The notes under the pieces: generated by a model
The model's database searches: none
What the model was told of the DNA's origin: nothing
The model's input: only the letters and a program-made list of their open reading frames with translations
Assembly (NCBI GenBank): GCA_949152475.1
Contig: OX424556.1
Coordinates: 56,874,451-56,938,450 of the forward strand
Direction of reading: 5' to 3'
DNA length: 64,000 nt
From: Terebella lapidaria
Taxonomy: Eukaryota > Annelida > Polychaeta > Terebellida > Terebellidae
Shown: one piece after another, positions 20,356-31,359 of the stretch
How the letters are laid out: every line of letters starts with the position of its first letter
Numbering within the stretch: the stretch's first letter is position 1
Translations under genes and position numbers: made by a program

Positions 20356-21743
20356 TGTAACGGTTTTGGGGCGTACCCAAAGGTTTCCCCTAGGTAATTC
20401 TGTTAGTGTTTTGTGATATTATGGTTAAATAACCGTTTATTAGGGTGTATATGTGTTTAAAGGTTCATACGGTTCCGTATTGTTAATGTTTTAAAGGTTT
20501 TCCGTCTCGGAACTTAGTAATTTATGATGTTGGTAAAGCCGGAGACGGATCCGGAGACGGAGACGGAACCGGACACGGAGCCGGAACAATGGAGTACAAA
20601 AACGTAATGACGTTATTTCCGGAAGGTCATGTGATCAGCCTCGTTTTCGGTTTAAAAGGTGACGTGTCAGCCACTGATTGGTTCTAGAGTGTTTTTAGAA
20701 ATCCGGAAAATATCAGTGTTTTGGCGGACTATGACGTCACAATAGGTTGGTCACGTGACATGGGTCTCAGGTCTATAAAAGCCCCCGCTTCACAGCGGAC
20801 GGCGGAGTTGGTGTCCTGACGTCGACCTGTGCAGACCCCTTCTCCCATAGCAGAGTACTCCCTTGTTCCGGATAGAGTCATCCAGATGATAGCAGTTAAG
20901 TCTTCCGACTGTGAACTTGGAAAATAAACATGAAAACTTCAACCGAGTTGTTTTTCCGTGTTCGTTAGGGAACTGGAAGTTATAATAAAGTTAGTTTCCC
21001 GGAAAAGACAGTTATACGGAGTAAAGGGAGATAAGACTACAGTCGGTTAAGACCAAGTTGTAACGACGTCTTAGGGTGATCTAAGAACCCAGATCACCGA
21101 GGAAGGAGTCGGAGACGGAGACGGAGGTGGAAATCAACGGAGCAACTACGGAGGCGGTATCGGATGGAGCAGTTGCAGAGACGGGAACGACGAAGCAGTT
21201 GCAGAGGCGGTACCGGACGACGGAGTTGCAGAGGCAGTACCTGACGGAGCGGTTGCGGTAACCGGAAGTGGGAACACTTCCGAGATACTCCATTTCAGGT
21301 GCAGTCGCAGGTTGCGGTGAGGCGGAGCCAACCGGAGCAGATTGCAGTGCGGCGGAACCTGGCAGAGCGGTTGCAGTATTCGGAAACGGCAACGTTCCCG
21401 GATTCTTTATTCCAGGCGCAGTCGCAGTTTGCAGTAAGACGGAAAACGACGGAGCTGTTGCAGTAAAGCGGTTTCCCGACGGAGCAGTTGCAGTACCCGG
21501 AGACGGAAACGCCTCCGGATCCTTACTTTACAGGTGCAGTTGCAGATTAGCAGTCGGACAACGGTTAAGAGGTCCATTCCAGACCACGCTACCAACCTTA
21601 GAGACTTCTAGCCGGAGTTCAACCGTACAGCAGTAGCAGTTTCCCGGAGTTTTACCGTTTCAGCTCCGGTTAAACAACAACTCACCCACCTCCCTAGAAA
21701 ACCGGTTCATCAAGACGTCACAGAAGGGTGCAAACCCGTTACA
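20356..21743 (+). repeat. 3' LTR of the Gypsy element (1388 bp)
   Basis: Same length and, by eye, all but about two bases identical to the 5' LTR. Promoter elements recur at an offset of 10983 (TATAAAAG at 20774-20781). It is followed by the target duplication TCAT. Confidence 0.93.
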
Positions 21744-22265
21744 TCATATTGTATTCCAGAATAATAATGCAATTGTTAGCAAATTACATAGGATTCAGCA
21801 ATAGCTGTGGGAAACCTGAAACACAACTTTATTTATACATGACATATAAAAAAAGAGCAACAATTAATATTATGAAGACTCTAAGTAATTTGGCCATTAC
21901 CGTACCTTTGCTTGACATTGTGCTTGCAGTTGCAGTCCACAAAGGTCACAATAAACTACCCGTGATCTGGCGGACAGACCAGGCAGTTGTCTCTGCATAT
22001 ATGTGGACAATTTATGCAACATATAGCGATATTTTAACCTCTAAATGCATTTTTCACTCATATCATGCGCTGGCGTTTCGGACGTAAGGCGTAAAAATTA
22101 GAACACTGTTCTATTTTTCAGAAAGCGGAGCGCTAGAACGGAACATGTGTGCACACTCCCCTTTGGAAAACTGAGTTCTATCATAGCTTGCGCGGCCTTA
22201 AAAAACGGACAGCACAAAACGGTTCCGTAAAACGGTCGCGCGGCTTCGGTGTGTAACCGCCTTTA

Positions 22266-22880
22266 GTGACTAACAGAATTGTCCACATACAACTTCTCCG
22301 TTGAATACATGTCAGGCACGAGATTCCTCTGACGATATAGGGGGACCCTCCTCCATCTCTGAAAGCAAATACAGTCCAAGCCATATGCTGTTCCCTGCTT
22401 ATGAACACAAGCTTCATAGATATCCTCCCCTGTGAGAAAAATGATGGTGAATTCACCCATGAGGAGTGATATTCATCTGCCGAGAAGATTAATGTTCATG
22501 GTGAGCAGTACACAGCTGATGTTTGGTATGTGGCACCCTAAGCAGAAGATATTGAAGGCATACACCCAGAAGCAGCTGGATTGCTGAAAGGATTGGCATG
22601 CCAGATGCCTACTGGACAGATAGCTGCTGGCGTATCCCAGGTTATTAGTTCGCCAGGCCAACAATTCGCACACATGGCTAGAAATGCACCTGCATGCATG
22701 TTGCCCAGTACGTTGCAAGATGTACATAAGAACGTTTTGAGCATCGTCTCCCACCCCTCCTATTACATGGTATGGGACATTGATGACACAAGTTATCATT
22801 AGACGAGTTCACCCATCACATTAAGAGCAGAAATACCTAGCGAGAGATGTATTTCTGCTAACAGTTAAGACCCACACAAA
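22266..22880. other. Gene-free stretch
   Basis: No recognised family. One 73-codon plus-strand frame (22581-22802) is of ordinary random length. Confidence 0.4.
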
Positions 22881-23660
22881 ATGTTCACCACAGAGCCAAA
22901 ACAGGGTGAAGACCTTGCCTTCCTGGACACAAATATCCTGGACACCTCCACCCTACACGTCACCATCTACAGCAAACCCACCCACATCAGTCAGTACCCC
23001 AACTTCACATCGAACCAATACCCAGAACACAAAAGGATCTGTTGTACGCACCCTCTTCAACTGAGTCGAACACCTAGTTGCCACTAATATGCAGACTAAT
23101 AACTCGTATTATGACACACACAATACAACAAAACAGATTCCCACCTGCAGGAAGCCTACTACACTCAATGCAGAACAACACTCAAAGGCCAGGAAATCCA
23201 GCGTGGGCCTTCCCTATGCCAAAGGTGTATCTGAAATGCTTGCAACCATCTTCAAGCAGCACGGAGTCCCCACGTACCACAAACCGACAAACACCATTCG
23301 GTATGTACTGGTATACTCACTGGTATAAGACAAAACAAATCATAAACGACAAGAAATGTGGCGTGATATGCGCAATCAACTGCCCTGAGTGCCAGGAAGG
23401 TGCCAGGAGTGTCAGTCGACGAGACTGAACGAGACTCCCCACGTGGAGATCACCGCTGTAGCAGAGCACCGACAAGACCAACAATAAATCCCGGCCCCCA
23501 TACCTTTCAGACCAGCGACGTTAACATCATCGTCAGGGAACCAGAACTGTGGTGACGCAGATACATAAGTCCATTGGGATCAGGACCTGTACCCCCACCA
23601 TCAACCGCGACACCGGTTACAATCTGCTAGCCAGCTACAACCGGCTTTTGTCATGAAACC
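22881..23660 (+). mobile_element. Penelope-like retroelement remnant
   Basis: Plus-strand text matches the C-terminal half of Penelope-like elements in order. First comes GEDLAFLDTNI and IYSKPTHISQYPNF (the FLD and KPTHTDQY-type motifs after the reverse transcriptase core). Then VGLPYAKGVSEMLATIF and CGVICAINCPEC (the linker into GIY-YIG). Finally INRDTGYNLLASYNRLL, typical of the C-terminus. The pieces lie in different frames, so the copy is broken several times and 5'-truncated. No host function. Confidence 0.8.
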
Positions 23661-24989
23661 ACACATATGGTGGTCATGTGACAGGGACGATTTGCCGTAT
23701 CTAAACACTGAAGAAGTGGCCGTGATGGCTGCGAAAGCTTTCAGACCTGGAAAGGATTATACCTACTTACCAAAACCACTTAGGTATAATACTAGATCAG
23801 CCTCGTCGACGGATTACCTAGAGATGAAACTCCATAGCCTGACGGGAGCCAGAGTCTGTTCATATATTACAGAGAAGACAAGACGGTCTAGAAGCACACA
23901 GACATATATAGTGTAAAAGTTTGACGTCGTCCGCTATCCCGGATCCTCGCGGATAAGCCGCTCACCATGGGTCACGGCGGACGCACGCCCGCTATCTCGT
24001 ATCCCCGCGCATAGTCCACTCACCGAGGGTCACTGCGGGCGCAGTATTTACTTTAGAACGTTAACCAGGTAGCAGCCCACCCAGCAGGCCCAGACATACA
24101 GACACCACTCAGATACTGGATCATCACCATGGTGTTAACTGTTGGCTGGCCCGCCGACGGTCCGCTCGGGGGACGGAACCCCCGTGCAGCCCGACCGTCT
24201 GCCATAGCCTGTGTCGCACCATCCCAGGGCAAGAGACCGGTGATCACAGGGACGAGCCCCGAATCAGCACGGTCCCACTCCTGGGCCCCCTATGAGAATT
24301 GTCCCCAGGGTCCTCGCGGGCCTTAGCGGGTGAGTGAGGACGTAGAGCTCATGGCCGAGCCCTCCGTCGTCCTTGCCTTGCTCAGCTCTGAGACAACTCC
24401 ATTTATGACCCCAAAGCACGAGAAACGAGGAAAGTGACGTTAAGGCCATTGTTACAGTACAAACGGGTGAGAGGATTAGAGGATGTTGCTATGCAGTGCA
24501 CGTGCTTCGAACACGAAGCGGCCAGAAACAAGAGTAGTGTTTACAAAGAATCTCCTGCCGTGATCTTTGGGCGAAATCGCCACATTAGTCTTGTTCTTTT
24601 GCCGCTTTCTCGGTAACCTGCAAAGCAAAAGAAAATGGTCACGTGCGCATGGCTTTTGAGCTACTCAGAAATATATTTATATTTATTACTAGGGAAGGCA
24701 CTCATAGAGCAACGCCAAAAGGACGGAAACGTTAAAGAGCCAGAAGCATGTTTCAGTAATCGAGGACAATCGCCACACATCACAACCTTAGGAATTGCAG
24801 ATGAAACCATAGGTAAAGGTACAGGTACCTATGGTTGCAACCAATTATGCACCTGAAGAAGTACTTACTAGTACGAAAGCTACTGTTTGAATAAACGAAG
24901 TTATAATATAGTCTCGAAAGTGTCACATATACCTAATTACCTAAATCTGATACATACTAACACGGCTACCACAACCTTTTTTCATCCTT
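23661..24989. other. Gene-free stretch with a short duplication
   Basis: No gene recognised. Two diverged copies of a roughly 55-bp unit lie at about 23934-24044: 'cgctatcccggatcctcgcggat' recurs as 'cgctatctcgtatccccgcgcat', each followed by a gctcacc/actcacc plus gggtcac text. Confidence 0.45.
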
Positions 24990-25110
24990 TGAAGATGGTT
25001 TGAATCTCGAGTCATCTAAGGGAGGCTATCAGTATGTTCTCGTCTTGACTGATTGCTACACCAAATATGTACTGCATGGACATACATGTACTCACAAGAA
25101 ATGCGCTTGT
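24990..25110 (+). mobile_element. Gypsy integrase fossil fragment
   Basis: A short stretch reads LESSKGGYQYVLVLTDCYTK, the first part of the catalytic core of Ty3/Gypsy integrases. It is broken and without recognisable LTRs or neighbouring domains. It is unrelated in detail to the young element at 9373-21743 and looks far older. Confidence 0.55.
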
Positions 25111-26196
25111 TCCTAGGCACTTGGAAGCACTAGTGGAGAAATCCATTATCCACTTTGGATCAAGTTCCAAGTTTTTTTTACACAGCAACACAAGGTATGC
25201 ATTCTGGAAGACCGTTTTTTCCCTTTAGGCTTATTGGTGCACATGCACCTCTAACAGTCCGTCAGTTTGTCCAGCCGGGGTTCTACCCTGTTGTGGAACG
25301 TGATCGCGGCCGCCAAAGCAACACACCCACGTGCTCATGCAGGATTGCAGGTACTGGGATCGAGCCTACTCCGTGACTTCTGGTCTCGGGTAGGCCCTAC
25401 TCCGGCTACATGTGTTAAAATAACCATCTATACGTACCGGCTCGTCCGATGTATTAATTCCTAGGCCATGCGCCGGCAACGACCGTGCCACAGGGCGGGC
25501 GTTCACGCCCTAGAGAGGCGACACCAAATGATACAATACTTTGTATTGCATTTACTGAATTAAACTGAATTTATTTCACCGATCAATATATGTATACAGA
25601 CAGACAAACAGGGGTACAGAATCACTAACATGAATTAGAGTTAAGGCCTATCAGTTGACCCTAAACAATAATTATAACAACACTAGGGGTTGGGGGAGGG
25701 GGGGGGGGGGGTAGAGAAAAAAGGAAAGAGATATGAAAAAAGGAGCATTGTCATTTGAGCGTGTGGCATTGAGATACCTCTTATTAGGCCTAGTTTAATA
25801 ATTATAGTTTGACAAGAACTTTTTAATACTGTTGTTTTGTTGTTTCGTAAACTAAACTGCCATCTGGATCTAAGTCATTCCATAATTTTACATGAAATGC
25901 CCCATGAATGCTTGAGTAGTTGTACCTTGTTGATATAATTATATACTCTTACGGGTGATGTGTCTTGGCGCATCACTCTGGCTACGCCCTTGATGCGACC
26001 GAACAGTCTAGTCGTGTGTCTGGTTTCTTCCTAACGGAGTTTGTTTTCTATACGTATAGGAATTCGTGGACGGAAATCGCGGGAATGGGAATGTGCAAAA
26101 TGTTTATGTTTACTCTTGTGAAAAAGAAACACATTTTCTACTTATGACAGTGGTTGAATATAAGACAAATGTTATAGATCTACTCCAGCATTCGTG
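25111..26196. other. Gene-free stretch upstream of the XRCC1-like gene
   Basis: Includes a G-run at about 25695-25711. Sequence near 25551-25575 (gaattaaactgaatttattt) could be the tail of a minus-strand LINE or SINE. The promoter of the downstream gene should lie in the last few hundred bases, but I see no clear TATA box. Confidence 0.35.
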
Positions 26197-29100
26197 ATGC
26201 CGAGAGTTCCTTTGCGTTACTTAGTTACTTTCAGTTCAGAGGTGAGTTGTTTTGGATCATGTCTCCTACTAGCCAGGATCAGGCCGACGAATGTCCTGGG
26301 CCTGTATTCTGGCTAGTCTCCTACCAGCCCAAGCTCCGCGTCGCTTGGGCTGGTCTCCTACTCGCTCCTACTAGGCCGGGCCTACGACTAGTCTAGGCCT
26401 ATTGCTGCGTTCCATTCAAGTCGTGCAAATGGTGATCACGAGTGGGAAGTGGTGCAGTACGAGTTCAAAGCGTTCCATTGGCAAAACACATACAAATTGC
26501 CTTCAAGTATCTATGGTTAAAAATAAGACCTTGTAAATGAAAGTAATTGTGACACTCATTATTCTATTATTTTTTAACCAACTCAGGCCAAAAATAATCA
26601 AAAAGTTAAACAAATTTTTTTGATAATTTTATGGAAAAAGTCAAATCTTCATTTCAATGTTTAGTATTTTACCATTTCAAACATGAATGCATGATAATAG
26701 GTAAAACTAGCAAAGTTTCTCCATTTTATATGTTGCTTTCTTACAAAATCCCTCCCCTTGCCGCCATGTTTTTCCTACTCGTGCAAATCGAGTCTGAAAA
26801 TCCGACTCCACTTCACGACTTGTGCAAATGGGAATTCACCAGTCGTAACGTGAATGAAACGGTTTTTTACTACTGGGAAACTCGTGATCACTATTTGAAC
26901 GACATGAATGGAACGCAGCATATGCCTCTGGGCCAGTCTGGCTTAAACCCAGGTGTCCCACTCTCTCTAGCGCCGGAGCCGCCTTCGGCCATGCCTAATA
27001 TCTCACTTAATATTGAGATTAGGAATCAAGGAGCTTAGGAGCACATGTACAATCTAGTGGGCAATCCTGTTTCTCTATGATAATCAATGACAACGATGAG
27101 TTAATCAGTGACACAAAATGATAAATACAGATAAAAAGAACATCTGGTGTGTAATAAAGAACACTTTTCTTAGTTTTCTATCATAGCCAGTTGTCATTCC
27201 GCATCAGAGGTGAGTTTTATCGTATCGTATCGTATCATATCATAAGTATGCGAAATTAGTTGAAAATAAAATTGCCCACATTATTGTGCATCCTAGCCGG
27301 AATGAATTGTGGTCATATAGGAAATGATACATGCTAAATTTTCTCGGGACCTTGAACTTGACCTTCGAACTAATTTTCAAAGTCACAGGACAAAACGTCT
27401 AGCTTCTTTCATAGCTTGGGAATCAATTGTGGACATATAGCATGTATAGAATATGATATACGCTGAATACTCTGATGTCCTTGAATTTGACCGTTGACAT
27501 CATTTTCAAGGTCAGAGCACAAAATGGCTAATGTCTCCCTTATTGTCGATTTTACAGCTTAGGATTCAATTGTGGACATACAGGAAATGATATGTGCTGA
27601 ATATTCTCGCAACCTTGAATTTGAACTTTGAACTAGTTTTCAAGGTCACAGGCCCCTCATGCCCCCCCCCCCCATGCCTCTGTTTATATATGGAGATATA
27701 GAGTGACATGTGGTTCACTAGTAGTATCGTGTGACTGATTTCTGTGTATATGTATGTGTTTGTTACAGGACCCACGACACCGAGCAGAGAACCTGCTGGG
27801 CGCGAGTGGCGATGGTTGCAGGAAGTGGCTGAGTGCCCCAGGAGACAAGTCTGGTCGACTGGAAGCCGTCTTTCAGCTTGAGAAACCCTGCTCTGTTTCC
27901 AACCTCGACATCGGTCTGATATCACGTGGCATCACTCATGCTCTTTAAAAAGCAAAGTTTATGTACCAAAGAATATTGATTTCATGTCAGATGGTTAAAA
28001 TTTATATCGATTCATTGCCATTTCCATGCTATGTGTATGCAAATGAGCAAGTACGCAACATAAATTTTGCCATTATCTGATTGGCTGAACTTCTTAGACA
28101 TTTGAGACACTTCCATGAAATATGTAAAAACTTGATTGTGTTCATAGTGAGAGATGTGTTAGATGCAGTTATTACTTTTCTCTCCCTTTGTGACTTTTCC
28201 TTTCTGACATATTGTAGGATGCGTCTATCCTTAGGTACGTACAACACATTTGCAGTACAGGTGTCTGTGGGTCTGTCCGGATGGCCAGCAGGCCACGAGT
28301 ACTGCCCGCTCATACCGTCCACCACGCTCATGTCCCCGACCGAGTGTCGCACGGGCAAAAACAAGAATGGCCTCAAGATGTTCAACAAAGGTTCATAAAA
28401 CCACTTCAATATGAGGTTTTCAGGTGAATTTCTGGTGAATATCGGTAAACAACTGACTTTGATGTTGTTGCAGAGCATTTTTGCGCTGAGGCGGTTGGGA
28501 AGAAGTGGGACCGGCTCAAGGTGGTTTGTACACAGCCGTTCCGCAAGGATGTACAACATGGCATGTCCATCCTTAGCGTCAAAACTGATGACCTCGACTC
28601 ACCATCTGGGACGCAGGTGATCCTTCTCAGAATACTTCTCAGAATGATGGCATTTCTTGGTCAGATGAAGACCTCGACTAACCATAGATATCAGGACCTT
28701 TTTTGTACACTTAGATGCATCATGAATGTCATGCGAATTTCAGAATTGTATTTTTGTCATACCACTCATCGTTGCTAATTATGATGGTTCTCCATCATCA
28801 TATTCAGTCAATTCCCGTGACGTGTTCAAAGAACAGTGACAATGAATCAGAGCTGCAGAATTCTGGAGATATTCAGAAACACTTCTTCGGAAAGGAACTC
28901 AATGGGTAAAGTTAACGGCTGTAACTATCAGAGTGCTTCAGCGTCACAGTGTATCTAGGAATCATAAAAACACTTCTTCCAATTCAGTACTCAAAGAGTA
29001 AAGTTTATGACTGTATTAAACTGTGTCTACACGTTTGGTTTCAAGTAAAGTATAAATAACAGATACTTGCACTCAGACGTAGGAACAAGAGTTAAATTCA

Positions 29101-31359
29101 AGAACTTGAAGACTTGAAAATATAAATGTCCCACAGACCTCATTGTACGGTTTCTGTACGGTTTGTTGGCAGTGCTGCTGGAAAGCGCCTGACTGATCTA
29201 CAGAACTCGCTGTCACTGATTGGTGCGAGTACAGAGGGCGGGAGTGCTGAGGAGACGCGGTACTCTCGTACCACCAAGCTCGTCCTAGCAGCAGCAGGTG
29301 TCGCCGGGACCCCCAAGTACCGGCCTCCGAGTAACCATGGAAACAGTCCTGACCAATCACCACAGACTGCATCCAAGCTCAGGCTTCCCGTCAGTATCCT
29401 ACAGGCTCATGAGGCTACTCTGTGATGTTTTGTTGCATTTGCTGTCTGGTGATAGAATTTTTGTGAGTTCTCTAATTGCCAAACATTCCTTAAAACAATG
29501 TTATATATTTTCCAGTTTGACAAGGAGGTTGGAATTTTCTTGGATGGTGTTGACGTGACTGAGTTTGATTTAGAGAGTTTTACTTTTGCTGGTTCGTTCA
29601 TCACTTTATCAACAAAATGCTTTGAATTACAATCAATCATGCTCATGAATGTCTGTACACATAGCATCTTGCAGAAATAACACAAAATGTTAAACTTCTC
29701 TTCAAATCCAGATCTCAGGCACCGATTTGAGAAGCAGAAAATGCGTAAGTTGTCAAAAGATGAGAGAAAAGTGTTCTTCCGGATGTCACAGGATCATGTC
29801 CAAGATGTTTTCAACGCGAGGGATTCTGGAAGACCACCAAAACCACTGACGAAACCTTGTACACCAAACACAAGCATTGTCCAAGTCAGCAAAAAGCATA
29901 TGTTGATGGAGAGAATGCAGAATGTTTTGACAAAAAAGAACACTCCCAGTAAGCCAGGGGCTATGAAGGCTGGGCCAGCGAGATCTGACCTCAATCCACA
30001 AACATTGTCATCTGTGAGCTCGTCTTTGACAAAACCTGAAAAACCCTGCAAAAGCATGGTGTCTCCCGACTCAAAGTCAATTCTTGCTTCATCGGAAACC
30101 CAGTCGAACTGTGTGACTGGACACTGTAGTGACGGACTCACACCAAAGCTCAAGTCTGTACCAGAAACTGTCTTGGGTGACAAAGAAGAATCTCGCAGTG
30201 AAATGTTGTCATCTGCTGCAGCAGTGGTTCTGCCAAATAGTGACAGAACTGAGTCGACTGCCATTGAGTCTGTGATTGCCCAGAATCCCATCGTGCCGAG
30301 TGTGGACTCCTCACTGTCAGCTGGCACAGTAGACAATGGTACAATAGCAGGAAATGAAAATTCAGGATCTAAAGTGTGTATTAGTGCATGTGATACACCA
30401 ACCACAGCTAAACGAAAAGCAAGGTCACAAAAGTCTTCAGCCAAGTGTACCCAGAAATCCACGAAACCCCAGAAACGCAAGCGTAAATCTGACGCCTCGT
30501 CAGATTCTAGTCAAATCACTGCCAGGAAAGGTCATAAGAAATGTATCAACCTCCACGTCATCAGTTACGATTCAAGCTCGGACGAGGATAGCAATGATCC
30601 GCCGCCCAAACGAGCTGCAGTGACCCGGACAGCTGGGACTGCAGGTCCCCAGTCAGGGGGCAGGGGTGATCAGGACTGTAGGAATGGTGAGGTTGCCATG
30701 TCAACCATTTCTATGGGAGGAGGGGAGTTTAGTGCTGGGCTGCAGGTTACTTCCACACCCAGTAGTAGACGGACAGGATACACTACGTGAGTCATTGGGC
30801 AGCCTTAACCCTAAAGAGTATCTACTAAACTAAGGAATGCTCTGAAATTCCGAACCAAATTCGAAACAAAATCAGAACATTTCTTGCAAATGTACTTTCA
30901 ATCCCCACAGGAGTCACACACAAGCCGCGGATGTTAGCATGATACCAGACGACGATTATGACGTCAGGCAAAATTTTGTCCTCTGTCCACTCTGCAACTG
31001 TATGTATCAAGACAGCTGTGCTATAAATAAAGCAAGCAGAAAAAATAACAATCGTTTGATTTCAATTTTTGCCCAGTGTTAGATATTAGATGACACAATT
31101 ATTGTGAGAGAGGCCCTTGTCTGCAGGTTTGTACGCCAAGCAGAGTATAGAGACGCACGCCGCGCGGTGCCGGCTGGAGGTCAGTGACTCTTACGTTGAC
31201 GCTGCGGTCATTGCCGGGATACAAGAGGTGGACAGCCTGACCGCAGGACAGGGCGAGTGTCCGATCTGTGGTGCGTCTTTCCCCCAGCACCTCCTGGCAG
31301 ACCATGCCGACACCTGCGCTAACCTCCAGGAGTCCATGAAAGGCTCCGAGCAGTGGTGA
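26197..31359 (+). CDS. XRCC1 N-terminal-domain protein with two C-terminal UBZ4-type zinc fingers
   Basis: Ten exons inferred from phase and splice sites: 26197-26241, 27769-27913, 28235-28390, 28474-28616, 28808-28905, 29173-29389, 29516-29546, 29712-30786, 30911-30999, 31127-31359. They total 2232 nt (743 residues) with consistent phase throughout. Residues 1-160 follow the XRCC1 N-terminal domain: MPRVPLRYLVTFSSE, then DPRHRAENLL, LDIGTYNTFAVQVSVG, LMSPTECRTGKN and KKWDRLKVVCTQPF. In XRCC1 this domain binds gapped DNA and DNA polymerase beta. The middle is Ser-rich, with a basic cluster QKRKRKSD (likely nuclear signal) and an acidic SSSDEDSND cluster. The end has two fingers of identical spacing C-x2-C-x11-H-x3-C, the RAD18/UBZ4 ubiquitin-binding pattern. 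It resembles animal XNDC1-type proteins rather than XRCC1 itself, as no BRCT domain is seen. Exon 7 is the least certain. Confidence 0.85.
26323..26354. other. Perfect 12-bp hairpin in intron 1 of the XRCC1-like gene
   Basis: ACCAGCCCAAGC, loop tccgcgtc, GCTTGGGCTGGT. It may be part of a decayed Helitron-like or MITE-like end; no wider element could be defined. Confidence 0.6.
26403..26920. mobile_element. 518-bp MITE with about 40-bp terminal inverted repeats
   Basis: Left end TGCTGCGTTCCATTCAAGTC; right end, read on the other strand, TGCTGCGTTCCATTCATGTC. The match continues to gtgatcacgagt with few mismatches. Flanked by TAT on both sides (26400-26402, 26921-26923), a likely 3-bp target duplication. 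Non-coding; superfamily not assigned. It sits in intron 1 of the XRCC1-like gene. Confidence 0.8.
27219..27243. repeat. (TATCG)n microsatellite
   Basis: tatcgtatcgtatcgtatca-type short array in intron 1 of the XRCC1-like gene. Confidence 0.75.
27295..27660. repeat. Decayed 134-bp core repeats in an intron
   Basis: Three diverged units with the wording 'cattaattttcaaggtcacaggacaaaa', 'caattgtggacatatagg' and 'ctgaatattct', as in the elements at 33-46 kb. They lie in intron 1 of the XRCC1-like gene and lack the hairpin ends. Confidence 0.7.

Larger units (their letters stand above)
9373..21743 (+). mobile_element. Ty3/Gypsy LTR retrotransposon, looks whole, with two accessory ORFs after pol
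   Basis: Two direct LTRs of equal length (1388 bp), each beginning TGTAACGG and ending CGTTACA, flank a 9.6-kb interior. The 4-bp target duplication TCAT lies at 9369-9372 and 21744-21747. Order: LTR, candidate primer site, gag, pol (protease, reverse transcriptase, RNase H, integrase), two zinc-finger ORFs, polypurine tract, LTR. I noticed only about two differences between the LTRs (about 99.9% identity), so the insertion is very recent, likely well under a million years at ordinary animal mutation rates. No envelope-like protein with membrane segments is seen. All four main frames are uninterrupted. It sits inside a TIR DNA transposon, which is therefore older. Confidence 0.95.
7861..22262. 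mobile_element. TIR DNA transposon (PIF/Harbinger-like), interrupted by the Gypsy element
   Basis: Both ends carry the same inverted repeat, beginning AGGCGGTTACACACCGAAGC. It is perfect for about 33 bp and continues with an indel. TTA lies immediately outside both ends (7858-7860 and 22263-22265), matching the 3-bp TWA target duplication of PIF/Harbinger elements. Without the Gypsy insertion (9373-21743 plus its 4-bp duplication) the element is about 2.0 kb: 1.5 kb on the left and 0.5 kb on the right. The left part has a small frame (7994-8182, 62 codons) and a GC-rich block at 8390-8890. I recognise no transposase, so it is probably non-autonomous or eroded. The superfamily call rests only on the TIR and duplication length. 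Confidence 0.75.

Noticed and set aside
25260-25420. tRNA-derived SINE on the minus strand (ggctcgatccc resembles a B box)
   Set aside because: The A box match is weak and no tail or flanking duplication could be found.
25551-25700. Minus-strand LINE tail (gaattaaactgaatttattt)
   Set aside because: Too short and without other element sequence to support a call.
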